Positions 1 through 8,752 of a DNA stretch of 64,000 nucleotides are shown here, piece by piece. Every line of letters begins with the position of its first letter. Position 1 is the first letter of the stretch. Position numbers and translations under genes: made by a program. The stretch is from QFNR01 sp043842855 (GTDB lineage: Bacteria; Pseudomonadota; Gammaproteobacteria; Burkholderiales; Neisseriaceae), in assembly GCA_043842855.1 (NCBI GenBank), contig JBBPJF010000002.1, positions 369,181 to 433,180 on the forward strand, in the 5' to 3' direction. Below the pieces are notes generated by a model. That model had not been told where the DNA came from. It ran no database searches and saw nothing but the letters and a program-made list of their open reading frames with translations.

Positions 1-843
1 ATCCAGGAGGCTAATGGCATTCCCTTATTTTTGATGTTAGTTATTTCCTTATGGTTTGGCTGGCACTTAGTGGTTTCTATCGGCGGAGCGGACATGCCTG
101 TAGTAATTTCTATGCTGAATTCTTACTCAGGTTGGGCAGCTGCAGCCTCTGGTTTTATGTTGGGAAATGATTTACTTATCATCACTGGCGCCTTAGTGGG
201 TTCTAGTGGGGCGATTTTATCCTATATTATGTGTCGGGCAATGAATCGCTCTTTTTTATCCGTGATTTTAGGAGGCGTTGGTCCTGGCAAAATAGCTTTT
301 GAAGAAAAAAAGGTTCAAGGTAGTTATCGAGAAGCGACTACGGAAGAAGTGGCTCAACTGCTAAAACAAGCTGGTGAGATAATCATTACGCCCGGTTATG
401 GTATGGCTGTAGCACAAGCTCAGTACCCTGTAGCGCAATTAGTTCAGCAATTAAGAGCTCAGGGGAAAAAGGTTAGATTTGGCATTCATCCAGTTGCTGG
501 GCGTTTGCCTGGACATATGAATGTGTTATTGGCTGAAGCTAAAGTACCCTATGACATCGTCTTAGGTATGGATCAAATTAACGAGGATTTTAGCAAAACA
601 GATGTAGTGTTGGTGATCGGGGCTAACGACACAGTAAACCCTGCTGCAGCGAGTGATCCTAATAGTCCTATTTCAGGGATGCCAATTTTAGAGGTGTGGA
701 AAGCCAAGCAGGTAGTAGTCTTTAAACGTTCCATGAATACCGGCTATTCAGGCTTGCAAAATGCATTATTTTTTAAGGAAAATACTTTAATGTATTTTGG
801 AGATGCGAAGGCATCTGTGGAGGCTTTGCTTAAACGTATCTAA
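1..843 (+). CDS. pntB: NAD(P) transhydrogenase subunit beta, 3' part
   Basis: C-terminal 280 residues of the beta subunit of the membrane-bound proton-translocating transhydrogenase, which exchanges hydride between NADH and NADP+ coupled to proton flow across the inner membrane. The frame is open from the first base, so the 5' third of the gene (family length is about 460 residues) and presumably pntA lie left of the window. Visible are the last membrane segments with the IGGADMPVVIS stretch, then the NADP(H)-binding domain with GYGMAVAQAQYPVA, RFGIHPVAGRLPGHMNV and GANDTVNPAA. The end (VEALLKRI) is normal, so the gene looks intact apart from the window edge. Confidence 0.97.
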   Translation: MQEANGIPLFLMLVISLWFGWHLVVSIGGADMPVVISMLNSYSGWAAAASGFMLGNDLLIITGALVGSSGAILSYIMCRAMNRSFLSVILGGVGPGKIAFEEKKVQGSYREATTEEVAQLLKQAGEIIITPGYGMAVAQAQYPVAQLVQQLRAQGKKVRFGIHPVAGRLPGHMNVLLAEAKVPYDIVLGMDQINEDFSKTDVVLVIGANDTVNPAAASDPNSPISGMPILEVWKAKQVVVFKRSMNTGYSGLQNALFFKENTLMYFGDAKASVEALLKRI

Positions 844-1358
844 TGTTTTCAACAGCTAACTTGGTAGGATGTTATAGGATTTATAGACACCTGTTTTTGG
901 AGGGGAGTTTACGTTGGACCTGTTGATTGGGTTGCGGATAAACTGAAATTTAGATGGGAGTTCTCTTCCAGCTTTGCTAAGTTTTTGGGCGCAAAGTTGC
1001 ATTGCTTGAGATTGTGCTAGCTGCCTTCCATTAGTTGTCCATATTGCTATCTAAAGCCATAGAGGCTTGGTTTGTGGATGGCAGGTGCTTTGGTAGTTAT
1101 ACTTGCTTAAAGCTATCGGTTGATGCTATTACAATGCCTTTCTGAAAAAGAGGTCCCTTTTTTCGAAGCGAGAAAAATCGCATGTGAAGATAGTTTGGTC
1201 TGACTTGGCTTTGATAAGTGTAGTGGCATATTAGCAGGGACAGTGTCAACATAGTGAGCCTGCAGTGATCGATATCTTTTTCCGCTAGTAAGACCACCAA
1301 AGGTCAGGCTGGATATACACAACCCGTGTAACAAAGAAATAGGTAACCTCAGCAAACA
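844..1358. other. Gene-free stretch between pntB and tRNA-Ile2
   Basis: About 515 bases without a credible gene. Only short overlapping open frames on the minus strand (within 1097-1355) occur, with low-complexity translations that match no family I know. No clear terminator for pntB was found. An A/T-rich inverted repeat near 1140-1162 (AAAAAG..CTTTTTT) is too weak to call. Confidence 0.5.
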
Positions 1359-1434
<76 letters not shown>

Positions 1435-1452
1435 TCACTGATAGGGAGGAGG

Positions 1453-1481
1453 ATCTTAACATATCTCTTTCGTTTTTTAAA
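1453..1481 (-). promoter_or_regulatory. Probable promoter of tRNA-Ile2
   Basis: On the minus strand TTTAAA (1481-1476) and TAAGAT (1458-1453) are separated by 17 bases. The -10 is preceded by TG (extended -10). The stretch between the -10 and the tRNA is rich in C, as in stringently controlled stable-RNA promoters. It lies about 19 bases upstream of the tRNA. Confidence 0.5.
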
Positions 1482-1619
1482 GTGCCAGTGTGTGAAGCAT
1501 GGCTGAACATTATTATCACATATGAGGACAGGCGCACATTGTAGAGTTACAAAGGCCAAGCTATAATCTGTCTGTAGGACACTGATGCTGTAGTTTGTTT
1601 AACGTAAAGGAATGTAAAG

Positions 1620-1841
1620 ATGTTTCCAGAATACCGAGATTTAATTAGCCATCTAAAGACAGAGGATGCTCATTTTGCACGCTTGTTTGATGAGCATAAT
1701 GCTCTGGACGAAAAAATATCAAATCTGGAAAATAATCCCGTTACAAGTGGGGTGGAGGAGTTAGAAGAGTTAAAGAAACAAAAGCTTCAACTTAAAGATA
1801 AGTTGTACGAGATTTTAAAGAAGGCAGCAGCTGAACGTTAA
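1620..1841 (+). CDS. YdcH-family (DUF465) small protein
   Basis: A 73-residue protein of the DUF465/YdcH family. The start MFPEYRDLISHLK and the core KKQKLQLKDKLYEILK are the family signature. It is a small, highly charged alpha-helical, probably coiled-coil protein of unknown function. The ATG is preceded by AAAGGA at good spacing. It stands alone. Its stop codon directly abuts the stop codon of the convergent coaBC gene (shared TTAATTA), so the two transcripts meet tail to tail with no spacer. Confidence 0.88.
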   Translation: MFPEYRDLISHLKTEDAHFARLFDEHNALDEKISNLENNPVTSGVEELEELKKQKLQLKDKLYEILKKAAAER

Positions 1842-3044
1842 TTAGCTCAGATACTCGGCTATTGTTCTTACTATTTCTTGGGCTATTATCGATTTTGGCT
1901 GTTGTTGTAGGTTGGTGATACCTTTGTCACCTATTAAGTAGGCCGTGCTCAGCTCCTTTCCCAGACTTTGGTCTACTTGATTGGCTACTAGTAGAGGAAT
2001 TTTTTTGCGTAGGCGTTTTTGCTGCGCATATTCAAGGAGACATTCGCTTTCTGCCGCAAAGCCCACGCAGAAAGGCTCGTCATCTAGGGCGGCCACAGAG
2101 GCTAAAATGTCAGGATTAGTCTCTAGCTCTAACTTTAACGGCTCATTCACTGTTTCAGTACTTTTCTTTATTTTGGTCTGGGCTGGATGCTTTACCCGAT
2201 AGTCTGCAACAGCTGCCACTGAGATAAAGATATCCTGATCTTCCACTTCCTCGTGCACAGCTGCATACATCTCTTTAGCACTTAAGGCATAACGAACTTT
2301 GCTTAGACCGTAAGGAATGGGTACTTCCAATTGGCCATGGATTAGCGTTACCTCTGCTCCTGCATTGCGGCATGCTCGTGCTAGTTCTATGCCCATTTTC
2401 CCGCTAGATAGATTAGTTAAGCAACGTACAGGATCTAACATTTCTCTGGTAGCGCCTGCGGTCATTAGTACTTTCTTATCTTTGAGTAAAGGAGGGAAAA
2501 GTTGCCCACTGATTAAATCAGCTAAAATTTCCGGCTCTAACATACGGCCTATACCATTCTCGCCACAGGCTTGAATGCCTGTCTCTGGTCCTAAAAGCAT
2601 TACTCCATCGGCCTGTAATCTTTGAATATTACGCTGATTGGCAGGGTTGTACCACATCCGGACATTCATAGCAGGAGCTACCAGTAGAGGGATATTACGG
2701 GCAGCGGCTAACTCGGTCAGAAAATTATCCGCAATTCCATTAGCCAGCTTGGCGAGAGTGTTAGCACTAGCAGGGGCAATGACCAGCAGATCGGCCTGCC
2801 GGGTAAGATGGATATGTTCCATGCCCTCTTTTAACGTATAGACATTAGCTTGAGTGAGTACTGGTTCTCCACTTAGGGCTTGAAAGGTCTTTGATGAAAC
2901 AAATTTTTCAGCTTCTGGAGTAAGGACTACAGTTACTCTATAGGCGCGCTTTTTCAGTAGTCTTACTAAAAAGCAACTTTTATAAGCAGCAATGCCCCCA
3001 CAGACGCCCAACACAATATGGGAAGTGTTTGTTGAAGAATTCAT
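1842..3044 (-). CDS. coaBC: Bifunctional phosphopantothenoylcysteine decarboxylase / phosphopantothenate-cysteine ligase
   Basis: Fused CoaB-CoaC enzyme of coenzyme A synthesis: it joins cysteine to 4'-phosphopantothenate using CTP, then decarboxylates the product to 4'-phosphopantetheine. At 400 residues it has the usual length. The N-terminal flavin decarboxylase half shows GVCGGIAAYK, the APASANTLAKLANGIADN helix and PAMNVRMWYNPANQ. The C-terminal ligase half begins near residue 190 with TAGATREMLDPVRCLTN and LSSGKMG and contains AVADYRVKH and KIKK. The start is ATG at 3044. It is a single gene, convergent with the YdcH gene. Confidence 0.97.
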   Translation of the reverse strand: MNSSTNTSHIVLGVCGGIAAYKSCFLVRLLKKRAYRVTVVLTPEAEKFVSSKTFQALSGEPVLTQANVYTLKEGMEHIHLTRQADLLVIAPASANTLAKLANGIADNFLTELAAARNIPLLVAPAMNVRMWYNPANQRNIQRLQADGVMLLGPETGIQACGENGIGRMLEPEILADLISGQLFPPLLKDKKVLMTAGATREMLDPVRCLTNLSSGKMGIELARACRNAGAEVTLIHGQLEVPIPYGLSKVRYALSAKEMYAAVHEEVEDQDIFISVAAVADYRVKHPAQTKIKKSTETVNEPLKLELETNPDILASVAALDDEPFCVGFAAESECLLEYAQQKRLRKKIPLLVANQVDQSLGKELSTAYLIGDKGITNLQQQPKSIIAQEIVRTIAEYLS

Positions 3045-3214
3045 ATTTATCCTTCCAAATTTACTCAGTCAAAAAATGGCTGATCTTTTCTAGCCCTGGG
3101 AGTATTCATTAAGGAAATTTATTATAAGATAGCACAATAGGATTAAGCTACCCTATGCAAGTTGTAGAGCGGTTAATCCATAGGATAAAAAAAGTACATC
3201 AGCTTGTTGATAGG

Positions 3215-3242
3215 TTGATAATTTATCTCATACCGGTATAAT
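3215..3242 (+). promoter_or_regulatory. Probable promoter of rplU-rpmA
   Basis: TTGATA (3215-3220) and a consensus TATAAT (3237-3242) are spaced by 16 bases, 40 bases upstream of the rplU start codon. A short untranslated leader follows, ending in GGAG at 3272-3275. Confidence 0.7.
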
Positions 3243-3281
3243 GTCCGGCTTGTATTTTTATTATTAATTTTGGAGTTAGGT

Positions 3282-3590
3282 ATGTATGCGGTCATAAAAA
3301 CCGGGGGAAAGCAGTATAAAGTTGCCTCTGGCGAAAAATTAAAGATAGAACAGATACCGGCAGAGCTTGACAGCCAAATTGTATTAGATCAGGTGTTAAT
3401 GCTAATCGAAGGGAATAAAATTAGGGTTGGAAATCCTTTCATTGAAGGCGTTTCGGTCAAAGCAACAGTGATTAGCCAAGGGCGTCATGCTAAAGTTCGT
3501 ATTTTTAAAATGCGCCGTCGCAAGCATTATCAAAAGAGACAGGGGCATCGACAGAATTTTACTGAAATTCGTGTTGATTCTATTGCTTAA
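3282..3590 (+). CDS. rplU: 50S ribosomal protein L21
   Basis: Ribosomal large subunit protein that binds 23S rRNA and needs L20 for incorporation. At 102 residues it is typical. The start MYAVIKTGGKQYKV and the C-terminal RRRKHYQKRQGHRQNFTEI block are L21 signatures. An upstream TTG at 3270 would add four residues, but the ATG at 3282 has GGAG at proper distance and gives the standard N-terminus. rpmA follows after 18 bases as usual. The obgE gene that often follows rpmA is absent here. Confidence 0.97.
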   Translation: MYAVIKTGGKQYKVASGEKLKIEQIPAELDSQIVLDQVLMLIEGNKIRVGNPFIEGVSVKATVISQGRHAKVRIFKMRRRKHYQKRQGHRQNFTEIRVDSIA

Positions 3591-3608
3591 GCTTACTGGA
3601 GTAACATT

Positions 3609-3875
3609 ATGGCATCTAAAAAAGCAGGGGGTAGTTCTAGAAACGGAAGAGATTCTGAGGCGAAACGCTTGGGAGTTAAGGTTTTTGGTGGTCAGTTGAT
3701 TCCCGCAGGCTCTATTATAGTTCGTCAAAGAGGCACTCGGTTTCATGCTGGTGATAATGTGGGGACGGGAAAGGATCATACCTTGTTCGCTAAGATTAAT
3801 GGACGAGTTCAATTCGCCATTAAAGGGGAGCTTAAGCGTAAAACGGTCAGTGTACTACCCATTGAAGAAAAATAG
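3609..3875 (+). CDS. rpmA: 50S ribosomal protein L27
   Basis: Ribosomal protein whose flexible N-terminus reaches toward the peptidyl-transferase centre. The 88-residue product starts MASKKAGGSSRNGRDSEAKR and contains GDNVGTGKDHTLFA, both diagnostic. There is no N-terminal extension needing protease cleavage as in Firmicutes. It is the second gene of rplU-rpmA and is closed by a strong terminator 40 bases downstream. Confidence 0.97.
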   Translation: MASKKAGGSSRNGRDSEAKRLGVKVFGGQLIPAGSIIVRQRGTRFHAGDNVGTGKDHTLFAKINGRVQFAIKGELKRKTVSVLPIEEK

Positions 3876-3914
3876 ACAGCTAGCTAAATCTATTTTTACC
3901 TTTTCTTTAAGGAT

Positions 3915-3943
3915 GAACCTGACTTTGTTCAGGTTCTTTTTTT
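3915..3943 (+). terminator. Rho-independent terminator after rpmA
   Basis: A perfect 8-bp stem GAACCTGA (3915-3922) / TCAGGTTC (3929-3936) with a six-base loop is followed by seven T residues. It ends the rplU-rpmA transcript before purM. Confidence 0.92.
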
Positions 3944-4027
3944 GTCTTTTGTCCCGTCATTGTTGCTCACTAATCTGCTGTTTTTGAGTATAATGTGCCA
4001 CTTTAATGGAAGTAGTGATACTAGTCT

Positions 4028-5062
4028 ATGAAAGCCTTCACTTACAAAGATGCTGGTGTAGATATTCAAGCAGGGGACAACCTCGTTAAGGCAATTAAGC
4101 CTTTTGCTAAGCAGACACGACGTCCAGAAGTACTAGCTGATCTAGGAGGCTTTGGAGCGCTGTTTGAAATTGGCCAAAATTATAAGAATCCAGTCTTAGT
4201 CTCTAGTACTGATGGGGTAGGCACGAAATTGAAATTAGCATTCCAGTGGGATGGGCATGATACTGTGGGCATTGATCTAGTTGCTATGAGTGTCAATGAC
4301 ATATTGGTTCAGGGTGCCGAGCCTCTCTTTTTTCTTGACTACTTTGCCTGTGGAAAACTTGAAGTAGATCAGGCAGCTCGAGTCATCAAGGGGATAGCTA
4401 AGGGTTGTTCGCTGGCTAATTGCGCCCTTATCGGTGGAGAGACAGCAGAAATGCCCGATATGTATGTTCCAGGTGAATATGATCTCGCAGGATTTGCTGT
4501 GGGCGTTGTGGAAAAAGAGCAGTTGATTACTGGTAAGGATATTGAACCTACAGATATAGTGCTTGGCTTGGCTTCTAGTGGTGCTCATTCTAATGGATAT
4601 TCTCTTATCCGAAAAATCATTACTACAGTTCAACCAAATTTGGAGGATCCATGGGGCTCGGGTAAGCAGAATTTGAAAGAGCTTCTTCTAGCGCCCACTA
4701 AAATTTACGTACGTTCTGTGTTAGGTACCTTAAAGCAGGTCAATTGTAAGGGTCTAGTTCATATTACTGGGGGAGGGCTAATAGAAAATGTTCCTAGGAT
4801 TTTGCCTGAGACGGTTAAGGTAGCTATAGAAAGAAAAAACTGGGATCTTCCACCCTTATTTGCGTGGCTGCAAGAGTATGGCCAACTTAGTGCTTTAGAA
4901 TTATTACGTACTTTTAATTGTGGGATTGGTATGGTGGTTATTGTAGCTAAGGATGAGGCAAAAAAAGCCACTTCGATTTTGCAATCTTTTGGTGAAACCG
5001 TCTATACTTTGGGAGAAGTATTGAGACGTAAAGCAGATGAAGAAGCAGTAGAATTCCTGTGA
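4028..5062 (+). CDS. purM: Phosphoribosylformylglycinamidine cyclo-ligase (AIR synthetase)
   Basis: Fifth step of de novo purine synthesis: ATP-dependent closure of FGAM to aminoimidazole ribonucleotide, in the cytosol. The 344-residue protein has the full family architecture: MKAFTYKDAGVDIQAGDNLV at the start, the STDGVGTKLKLA and MSVNDILVQGAEPLFFLDY motifs, IGGETAEMPDMY, and the C-terminal HITGGGLIENVPR. A TATAAT lies at 3989-3994 upstream without a good -35. It is convergent with cutA-glnS. Confidence 0.97.
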   Translation: MKAFTYKDAGVDIQAGDNLVKAIKPFAKQTRRPEVLADLGGFGALFEIGQNYKNPVLVSSTDGVGTKLKLAFQWDGHDTVGIDLVAMSVNDILVQGAEPLFFLDYFACGKLEVDQAARVIKGIAKGCSLANCALIGGETAEMPDMYVPGEYDLAGFAVGVVEKEQLITGKDIEPTDIVLGLASSGAHSNGYSLIRKIITTVQPNLEDPWGSGKQNLKELLLAPTKIYVRSVLGTLKQVNCKGLVHITGGGLIENVPRILPETVKVAIERKNWDLPPLFAWLQEYGQLSALELLRTFNCGIGMVVIVAKDEAKKATSILQSFGETVYTLGEVLRRKADEEAVEFL

Positions 5063-5088
5063 CCAGGAGGATAATAAGCTTTGCCTGC

Positions 5089-5511
5089 TTAACGGGAGGT
5101 TTGCTCGACTACCCACTGTAAATATTCGTTGGAAACTGTATAAGGCTTTAAGCTAAGGATTTCAGGCAGTTGATACGGGTGATTTTTCCGTAAGAAGTTG
5201 ATTAAGGAGTTATGTAATCTGGATGGAGTCTTTATCCATAGCATACATTCTCGACTTTTCTGCATTTTTCCTTCCCATGTATAATAAGAAGTAAGACGAG
5301 GGCTTATCTGTACACAGGCAGCCAGTTTGCTCTCAATCAGCTTTTTTGCCAGTTTTTTAGCCTCCTTCTTTTTATCAAGGGTAGTAACTGCTATTAGAAG
5401 TTGATCTGGATCCCCCGAGGGGGTTAGGGGCTGTTCCTCCAGCATAGTAAGCGTAGGCCCGAGTTCACTAGTGAGTAAATCAAGTTTGCCATTCGAATAG
5501 TTTTTTTTCAA
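5089..5511 (-). CDS. cutA: CutA-family divalent cation tolerance protein
   Basis: Small trimeric CutA protein. The family fold resembles PII proteins and it has been linked to metal tolerance, but its true role is unclear. The core starts near residue 37 (LLIAVTTLDKKKEAKKLA) with KLAACVQI, YYTWEGK and the HPYQLPEIL motif. The 140-residue frame starts at a TTG overlapping the glnS stop (TTGA), with GGAG about ten bases upstream, which suggests translational coupling. An ATG at 5445 would give a 118-residue protein without the unusual N-terminal tail, but it lacks a ribosome binding site. The start is uncertain. Confidence 0.88.
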   Translation of the reverse strand: MKKNYSNGKLDLLTSELGPTLTMLEEQPLTPSGDPDQLLIAVTTLDKKKEAKKLAKKLIESKLAACVQISPRLTSYYTWEGKMQKSRECMLWIKTPSRLHNSLINFLRKNHPYQLPEILSLKPYTVSNEYLQWVVEQTSR

Positions 5512-7190
5512 CTTACGGGACTCCAGGTATCTTTCAAGCCTACAATTTGATTAAAAACCGGCTTATTAGCGCAGTGATCGTAGCGGTCGGTTACGAAATA
5601 TCCCAGACGTTCGAACTGCCATCTTGATTCACAGGGTAATCGGTTGGCTATGACTTCTGCATGTGCATGGAGCACTTGGATAGAATTGGGATTGATACAA
5701 TGACATAAGTCTAGTGAATTACCTTTTTCATCTTTTATCTTATCAGGGTATTCTTCGGTAAATAAGCGATCATATAGTCTTACTTCTACTGGCGTAGAAT
5801 GTCGTTCCGAAACCCAGTGCACAACACCTTTTACTTTCCTGCCCTCGGGCTTTTTCCCTAGAGTATTGTGGTCAATACTACATCTGAGCAATACAATTTG
5901 CCCCCTTTTATCTTTAACCACCTCTTCACATTTAATAATGTAGCTGTGTCGGAGTCTAACTTCGCCCCCAAGGGTCAAGCGCTGCCATTTAGGTGGAGGA
6001 TCTAGGGAAAAATCCTTTTGCTCAATATAAATAAACTGGCTTAATCTAACTTCTCGCTCGCCAAATTCTGTATCGGTCGTGTGATAAGGTACAGTTCTAG
6101 AAAGAGTTAACAGTTCATCAAAGTTAATTAATTCTATTTTGATGGGTTTTAATACTGCCATCAATCGCGGAGCACTGTTTTCTAAATCCTCACGAATAGC
6201 CCCTTCTAGTACGCTCAAAGGCACCTTGTTATCGCTCTTGGAAATGCCAATACGCTTACAAAATAAGCGAATTCCTTTGGGAGTGTATCCCCTCCTACGC
6301 ATGCCTGCTATAGTGGGGAGGCGAGGATCATCCCATCCAGTGACCCATTTTTCTTCTACTAATCGGGTGAGCTTGCGCTTTGAGGTGACTGTGTATAATA
6401 GTTCTAGCCGAGAAAATTCATATTGGTGAGGTCGGGGACTAATGGATAACTGTTCAAGAATCCAGTCATACAATGGCCTATGATCTTCAAATTCTAAAGT
6501 ACATAGAGAATGAGTGATGCCTTCAATAGCATCCGATAAACAATGAGTATAATCATAGGTGGGGTAAATAGGCCATAGATTTGCGGTACGATGATGAGAG
6601 ATATCTCGGATGCGATAAATGACGGGATCTCTCATATTGAGATTACTTGAAGCCATATCTATTTTTAGACGTAAAGTCTTTGAACCTGCTTGAAATTCTC
6701 CTGACTTCATTCTTCTAAAAAGATCTAAGTTGGTCCTTACCTCCCTGTTCCGATAAGGGCTTTCACGTCCGGGCTCTGTTAAGGTGCCACGGTAAGAACG
6801 GACCTCATCCATAGTTAAATCATCTACATAAGCCAGTCCCTTACGAATTAACTGTTCTGCATACTCATATAGCGTGAGAAAATAGTCTGAAGCAAACTTG
6901 GCGGGGGGGTGCCACTCGAAACCCAGCCATTGGATATCCTCTTTAATAGCTTGAACGTATTCTGCTGACTCTTTTTCTGGATTGGTATCATCAAAACGTA
7001 GATTACAAGTTCCATCATAGATAAAAGCTAAGCCAAAATTAAGACAAATACTCTTCGCATGGCCAATATGTAGATAACCGTTAGGTTCTGGAGGGAAACG
7101 AGTGTGAATTTTCTTCAGAGAATGGGAACTCAGCTCATCCTCTATTAAGTTTCGTATAAAATTTTTATCGGCAAAATCTTCTTTTTGCAT
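5508..7190 (-). CDS. glnS: Glutamine-tRNA ligase
   Basis: Class I aminoacyl-tRNA synthetase charging tRNA-Gln. The 560-residue length is normal. The HIGH motif is in PPEPNGYLHIGHAKS near residue 35, the Rossmann fold continues with LRFDDTNPEKE, and the second signature lies in VTSKRKL and GISKSDN. The two C-terminal beta-barrels that read the anticodon are present. Presence of GlnRS means Gln-tRNA is made directly rather than only by transamidation. The start ATG is at 7190. cutA overlaps its stop codon. Confidence 0.97.
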   Translation of the reverse strand: MQKEDFADKNFIRNLIEDELSSHSLKKIHTRFPPEPNGYLHIGHAKSICLNFGLAFIYDGTCNLRFDDTNPEKESAEYVQAIKEDIQWLGFEWHPPAKFASDYFLTLYEYAEQLIRKGLAYVDDLTMDEVRSYRGTLTEPGRESPYRNREVRTNLDLFRRMKSGEFQAGSKTLRLKIDMASSNLNMRDPVIYRIRDISHHRTANLWPIYPTYDYTHCLSDAIEGITHSLCTLEFEDHRPLYDWILEQLSISPRPHQYEFSRLELLYTVTSKRKLTRLVEEKWVTGWDDPRLPTIAGMRRRGYTPKGIRLFCKRIGISKSDNKVPLSVLEGAIREDLENSAPRLMAVLKPIKIELINFDELLTLSRTVPYHTTDTEFGEREVRLSQFIYIEQKDFSLDPPPKWQRLTLGGEVRLRHSYIIKCEEVVKDKRGQIVLLRCSIDHNTLGKKPEGRKVKGVVHWVSERHSTPVEVRLYDRLFTEEYPDKIKDEKGNSLDLCHCINPNSIQVLHAHAEVIANRLPCESRWQFERLGYFVTDRYDHCANKPVFNQIVGLKDTWSPVS

Positions 7191-7231
7191 GTACTTGGTG
7201 TTTCATCCCCAAACTAAATAAACCGTCCAAA

Positions 7232-7237
7232 ATTCTA
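7232..7237 (-). promoter_or_regulatory. Possible extended -10 of the glnS-cutA promoter
   Basis: The minus strand reads TGCTAGAAT, a TGn-type extended -10 box, about 42 bases upstream of the glnS ATG. No convincing -35 hexamer is present at 16-18 bases. Confidence 0.35.
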
Positions 7238-7307
7238 GCATAATTTGGCATTGCTCATTCTCGTATCGTAAAATGAAGGTCACTTCATTGTCTACTACAC
7301 TAAATTT

Positions 7308-8201
7308 ATGAGGAGTAGCTTTTGGGTGTTCTTGCTAATTTTAGTCTTTCTTTTACTTGTTCCTATAACTTGTAAAGTTACCCGCAGGGGGATCCCACCT
7401 TATAGAGAAAATTCAAATGTTCGTTATGAACTTATTTGGGCTGATGAGTTTAACTATCTAGGCTCTCCTGATCCTGAGAAATGGAACTATGAGGAGGGTT
7501 TTGTGCGCAACAAAGAACCTCAGTGGTATCAACCAGAAAATGTATTTGTCAACGGTAGGCATCTAGTAATTACAGCCAGAAAGGAAAATTATTCTGAGCG
7601 CGATAATAAGCAATCAAGCATAGGACAAACTGATAATCAAGCTAAACCCTCCTACACTTCTGGCAGCTTGACGACGGCTGGTAAATTTGACTTCCAATAT
7701 GGCAAGGTAGAAATTCGTGCTAAATTAGATGTACGGGGTAGTAGTTGGCCCGCTTTTTGGTTGGTTGGATCGTACAATCTTTACCACTTGGAACAAAGAC
7801 CTTTCCCAGCTCTGGCAGAAATTGATGTCATGGAATACTACGAACGACACCTTTACGCCAATTTATTTTGGCAGGGAAAGCGTGAATTCAATGAGTCGGT
7901 TAAAAAATACTCTATTGACCAATTTCCTGCTTCCGTCAATTGGTCACAGTTTCATGTATGGACTTTAATACGTACTCCTGAGAAGATCCTTATTATTTTT
8001 GATCACGCTTATTTGTTAAATGAAATCGATATTAAAGGGATAAAGAATTATTACCTAAAAAATAATCCTTTCCACGAGAATTTCTATTTTATTTTAAACT
8101 TAGCGCTTAGAAAAAATCGTAAGAAGCAGATTACCCACCCGACTCAAGAGCAGGATGCAAAACTTGAGGTCGACTATATTCGTGTATATAGGGCCCTTTA
8201 A
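7308..8201 (+). CDS. Secreted glycoside hydrolase family 16 protein (beta-glucanase-like)
   Basis: A 297-residue exported protein of glycoside hydrolase family 16, enzymes that cut beta-1,3 or mixed-linkage beta-glucans and related galactans. A hydrophobic signal segment covers about residues 5-21. The jelly-roll domain follows with the opening WADEFN, the substrate-cleft SSWPAFWL, and the catalytic EIDVME (E171 nucleophile, D173, E176 acid/base). It ends in a typical DYIRVYR strand. All catalytic residues are present. The cysteine at 22 is not a good lipobox. No shine-dalgarno is evident before the ATG. It sits directly before the folate gene without carbohydrate genes nearby, so the substrate cannot be read from context. 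Confidence 0.88.
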   Translation: MRSSFWVFLLILVFLLLVPITCKVTRRGIPPYRENSNVRYELIWADEFNYLGSPDPEKWNYEEGFVRNKEPQWYQPENVFVNGRHLVITARKENYSERDNKQSSIGQTDNQAKPSYTSGSLTTAGKFDFQYGKVEIRAKLDVRGSSWPAFWLVGSYNLYHLEQRPFPALAEIDVMEYYERHLYANLFWQGKREFNESVKKYSIDQFPASVNWSQFHVWTLIRTPEKILIIFDHAYLLNEIDIKGIKNYYLKNNPFHENFYFILNLALRKNRKKQITHPTQEQDAKLEVDYIRVYRAL

Positions 8202-8206
8202 CAGAT

Positions 8207-8752
8207 ATGTGCGGTAAATCTGAACTTAGAAGACAACTTAGAAACAGAAGGAAAGCACTTAGCGCAGATTACAGAAAAACAGCCCAAAGGAAAATAGAGG
8301 GAAATCTTTTTCGTTTGTTAAAAATGAGGCGGGGGTCAATTGCACTTTACCAAAGTATGGGTAGCGAAGTAGATTTGTCTTTCTGGATAAAGAAAGTCAG
8401 GCGGTTGCGGCCTAAAATTGTCCTTTATCGGCCTCTTTATTACCCCTTTAAGAAGAAGATGCATTGGGTTCCTTTGAGTAAGAAGCTTTCTCACAGGCCA
8501 GGAGAGCAAATTTCAGTCAATCGCTTAGATTGGGTCCTGATTCCTATTTTAGGAGTAGACTTTCAAGGAAATAGATTGGGGCAGGGCGGCGGTTATTATG
8601 ATGCATCACTGCGTACGGTTTTATTGAAAAACAGCCCTAAGAAAATTGCTGTTGGATTTGATTGTCAACTGGTTGAAAGTCTGCCTTGTGAGCTGCATGA
8701 TGTAACTATGAACGCTTTCATTTCTGAAACGAAAAGGTTATTCTTTGGCTAA
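8207..8752 (+). CDS. 5-formyltetrahydrofolate cyclo-ligase
   Basis: Converts 5-formyl-tetrahydrofolate to 5,10-methenyl-tetrahydrofolate with ATP, rescuing a dead-end folate. The 181-residue protein has the basic N-terminus LRRQLRNRRKALS and the conserved phosphate-binding GVDFQGNRLGQGGGYYD near residue 120. The start ATG lies five bases after the stop of the GH16 gene and the stop overlaps recG by eight bases, so the three genes may be co-transcribed. In many proteobacteria the 6S RNA gene ssrS precedes this gene, but here the GH16 gene occupies that place. E. coli names are ygfA/fau. Confidence 0.93.
   Translation: MCGKSELRRQLRNRRKALSADYRKTAQRKIEGNLFRLLKMRRGSIALYQSMGSEVDLSFWIKKVRRLRPKIVLYRPLYYPFKKKMHWVPLSKKLSHRPGEQISVNRLDWVLIPILGVDFQGNRLGQGGGYYDASLRTVLLKNSPKKIAVGFDCQLVESLPCELHDVTMNAFISETKRLFFG

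Noticed and set aside
1097..1355. Two overlapping minus-strand frames (67 and 80 codons) next to tRNA-Ile2
   Set aside because: They overlap each other in different phases, lack ribosome sites and show no family resemblance.
7191..8206. 6S RNA gene expected upstream of the 5-FTHF cyclo-ligase gene
   Set aside because: The space is filled by the GH16 gene with only five bases to the next start codon; no 6S-like structure was seen.
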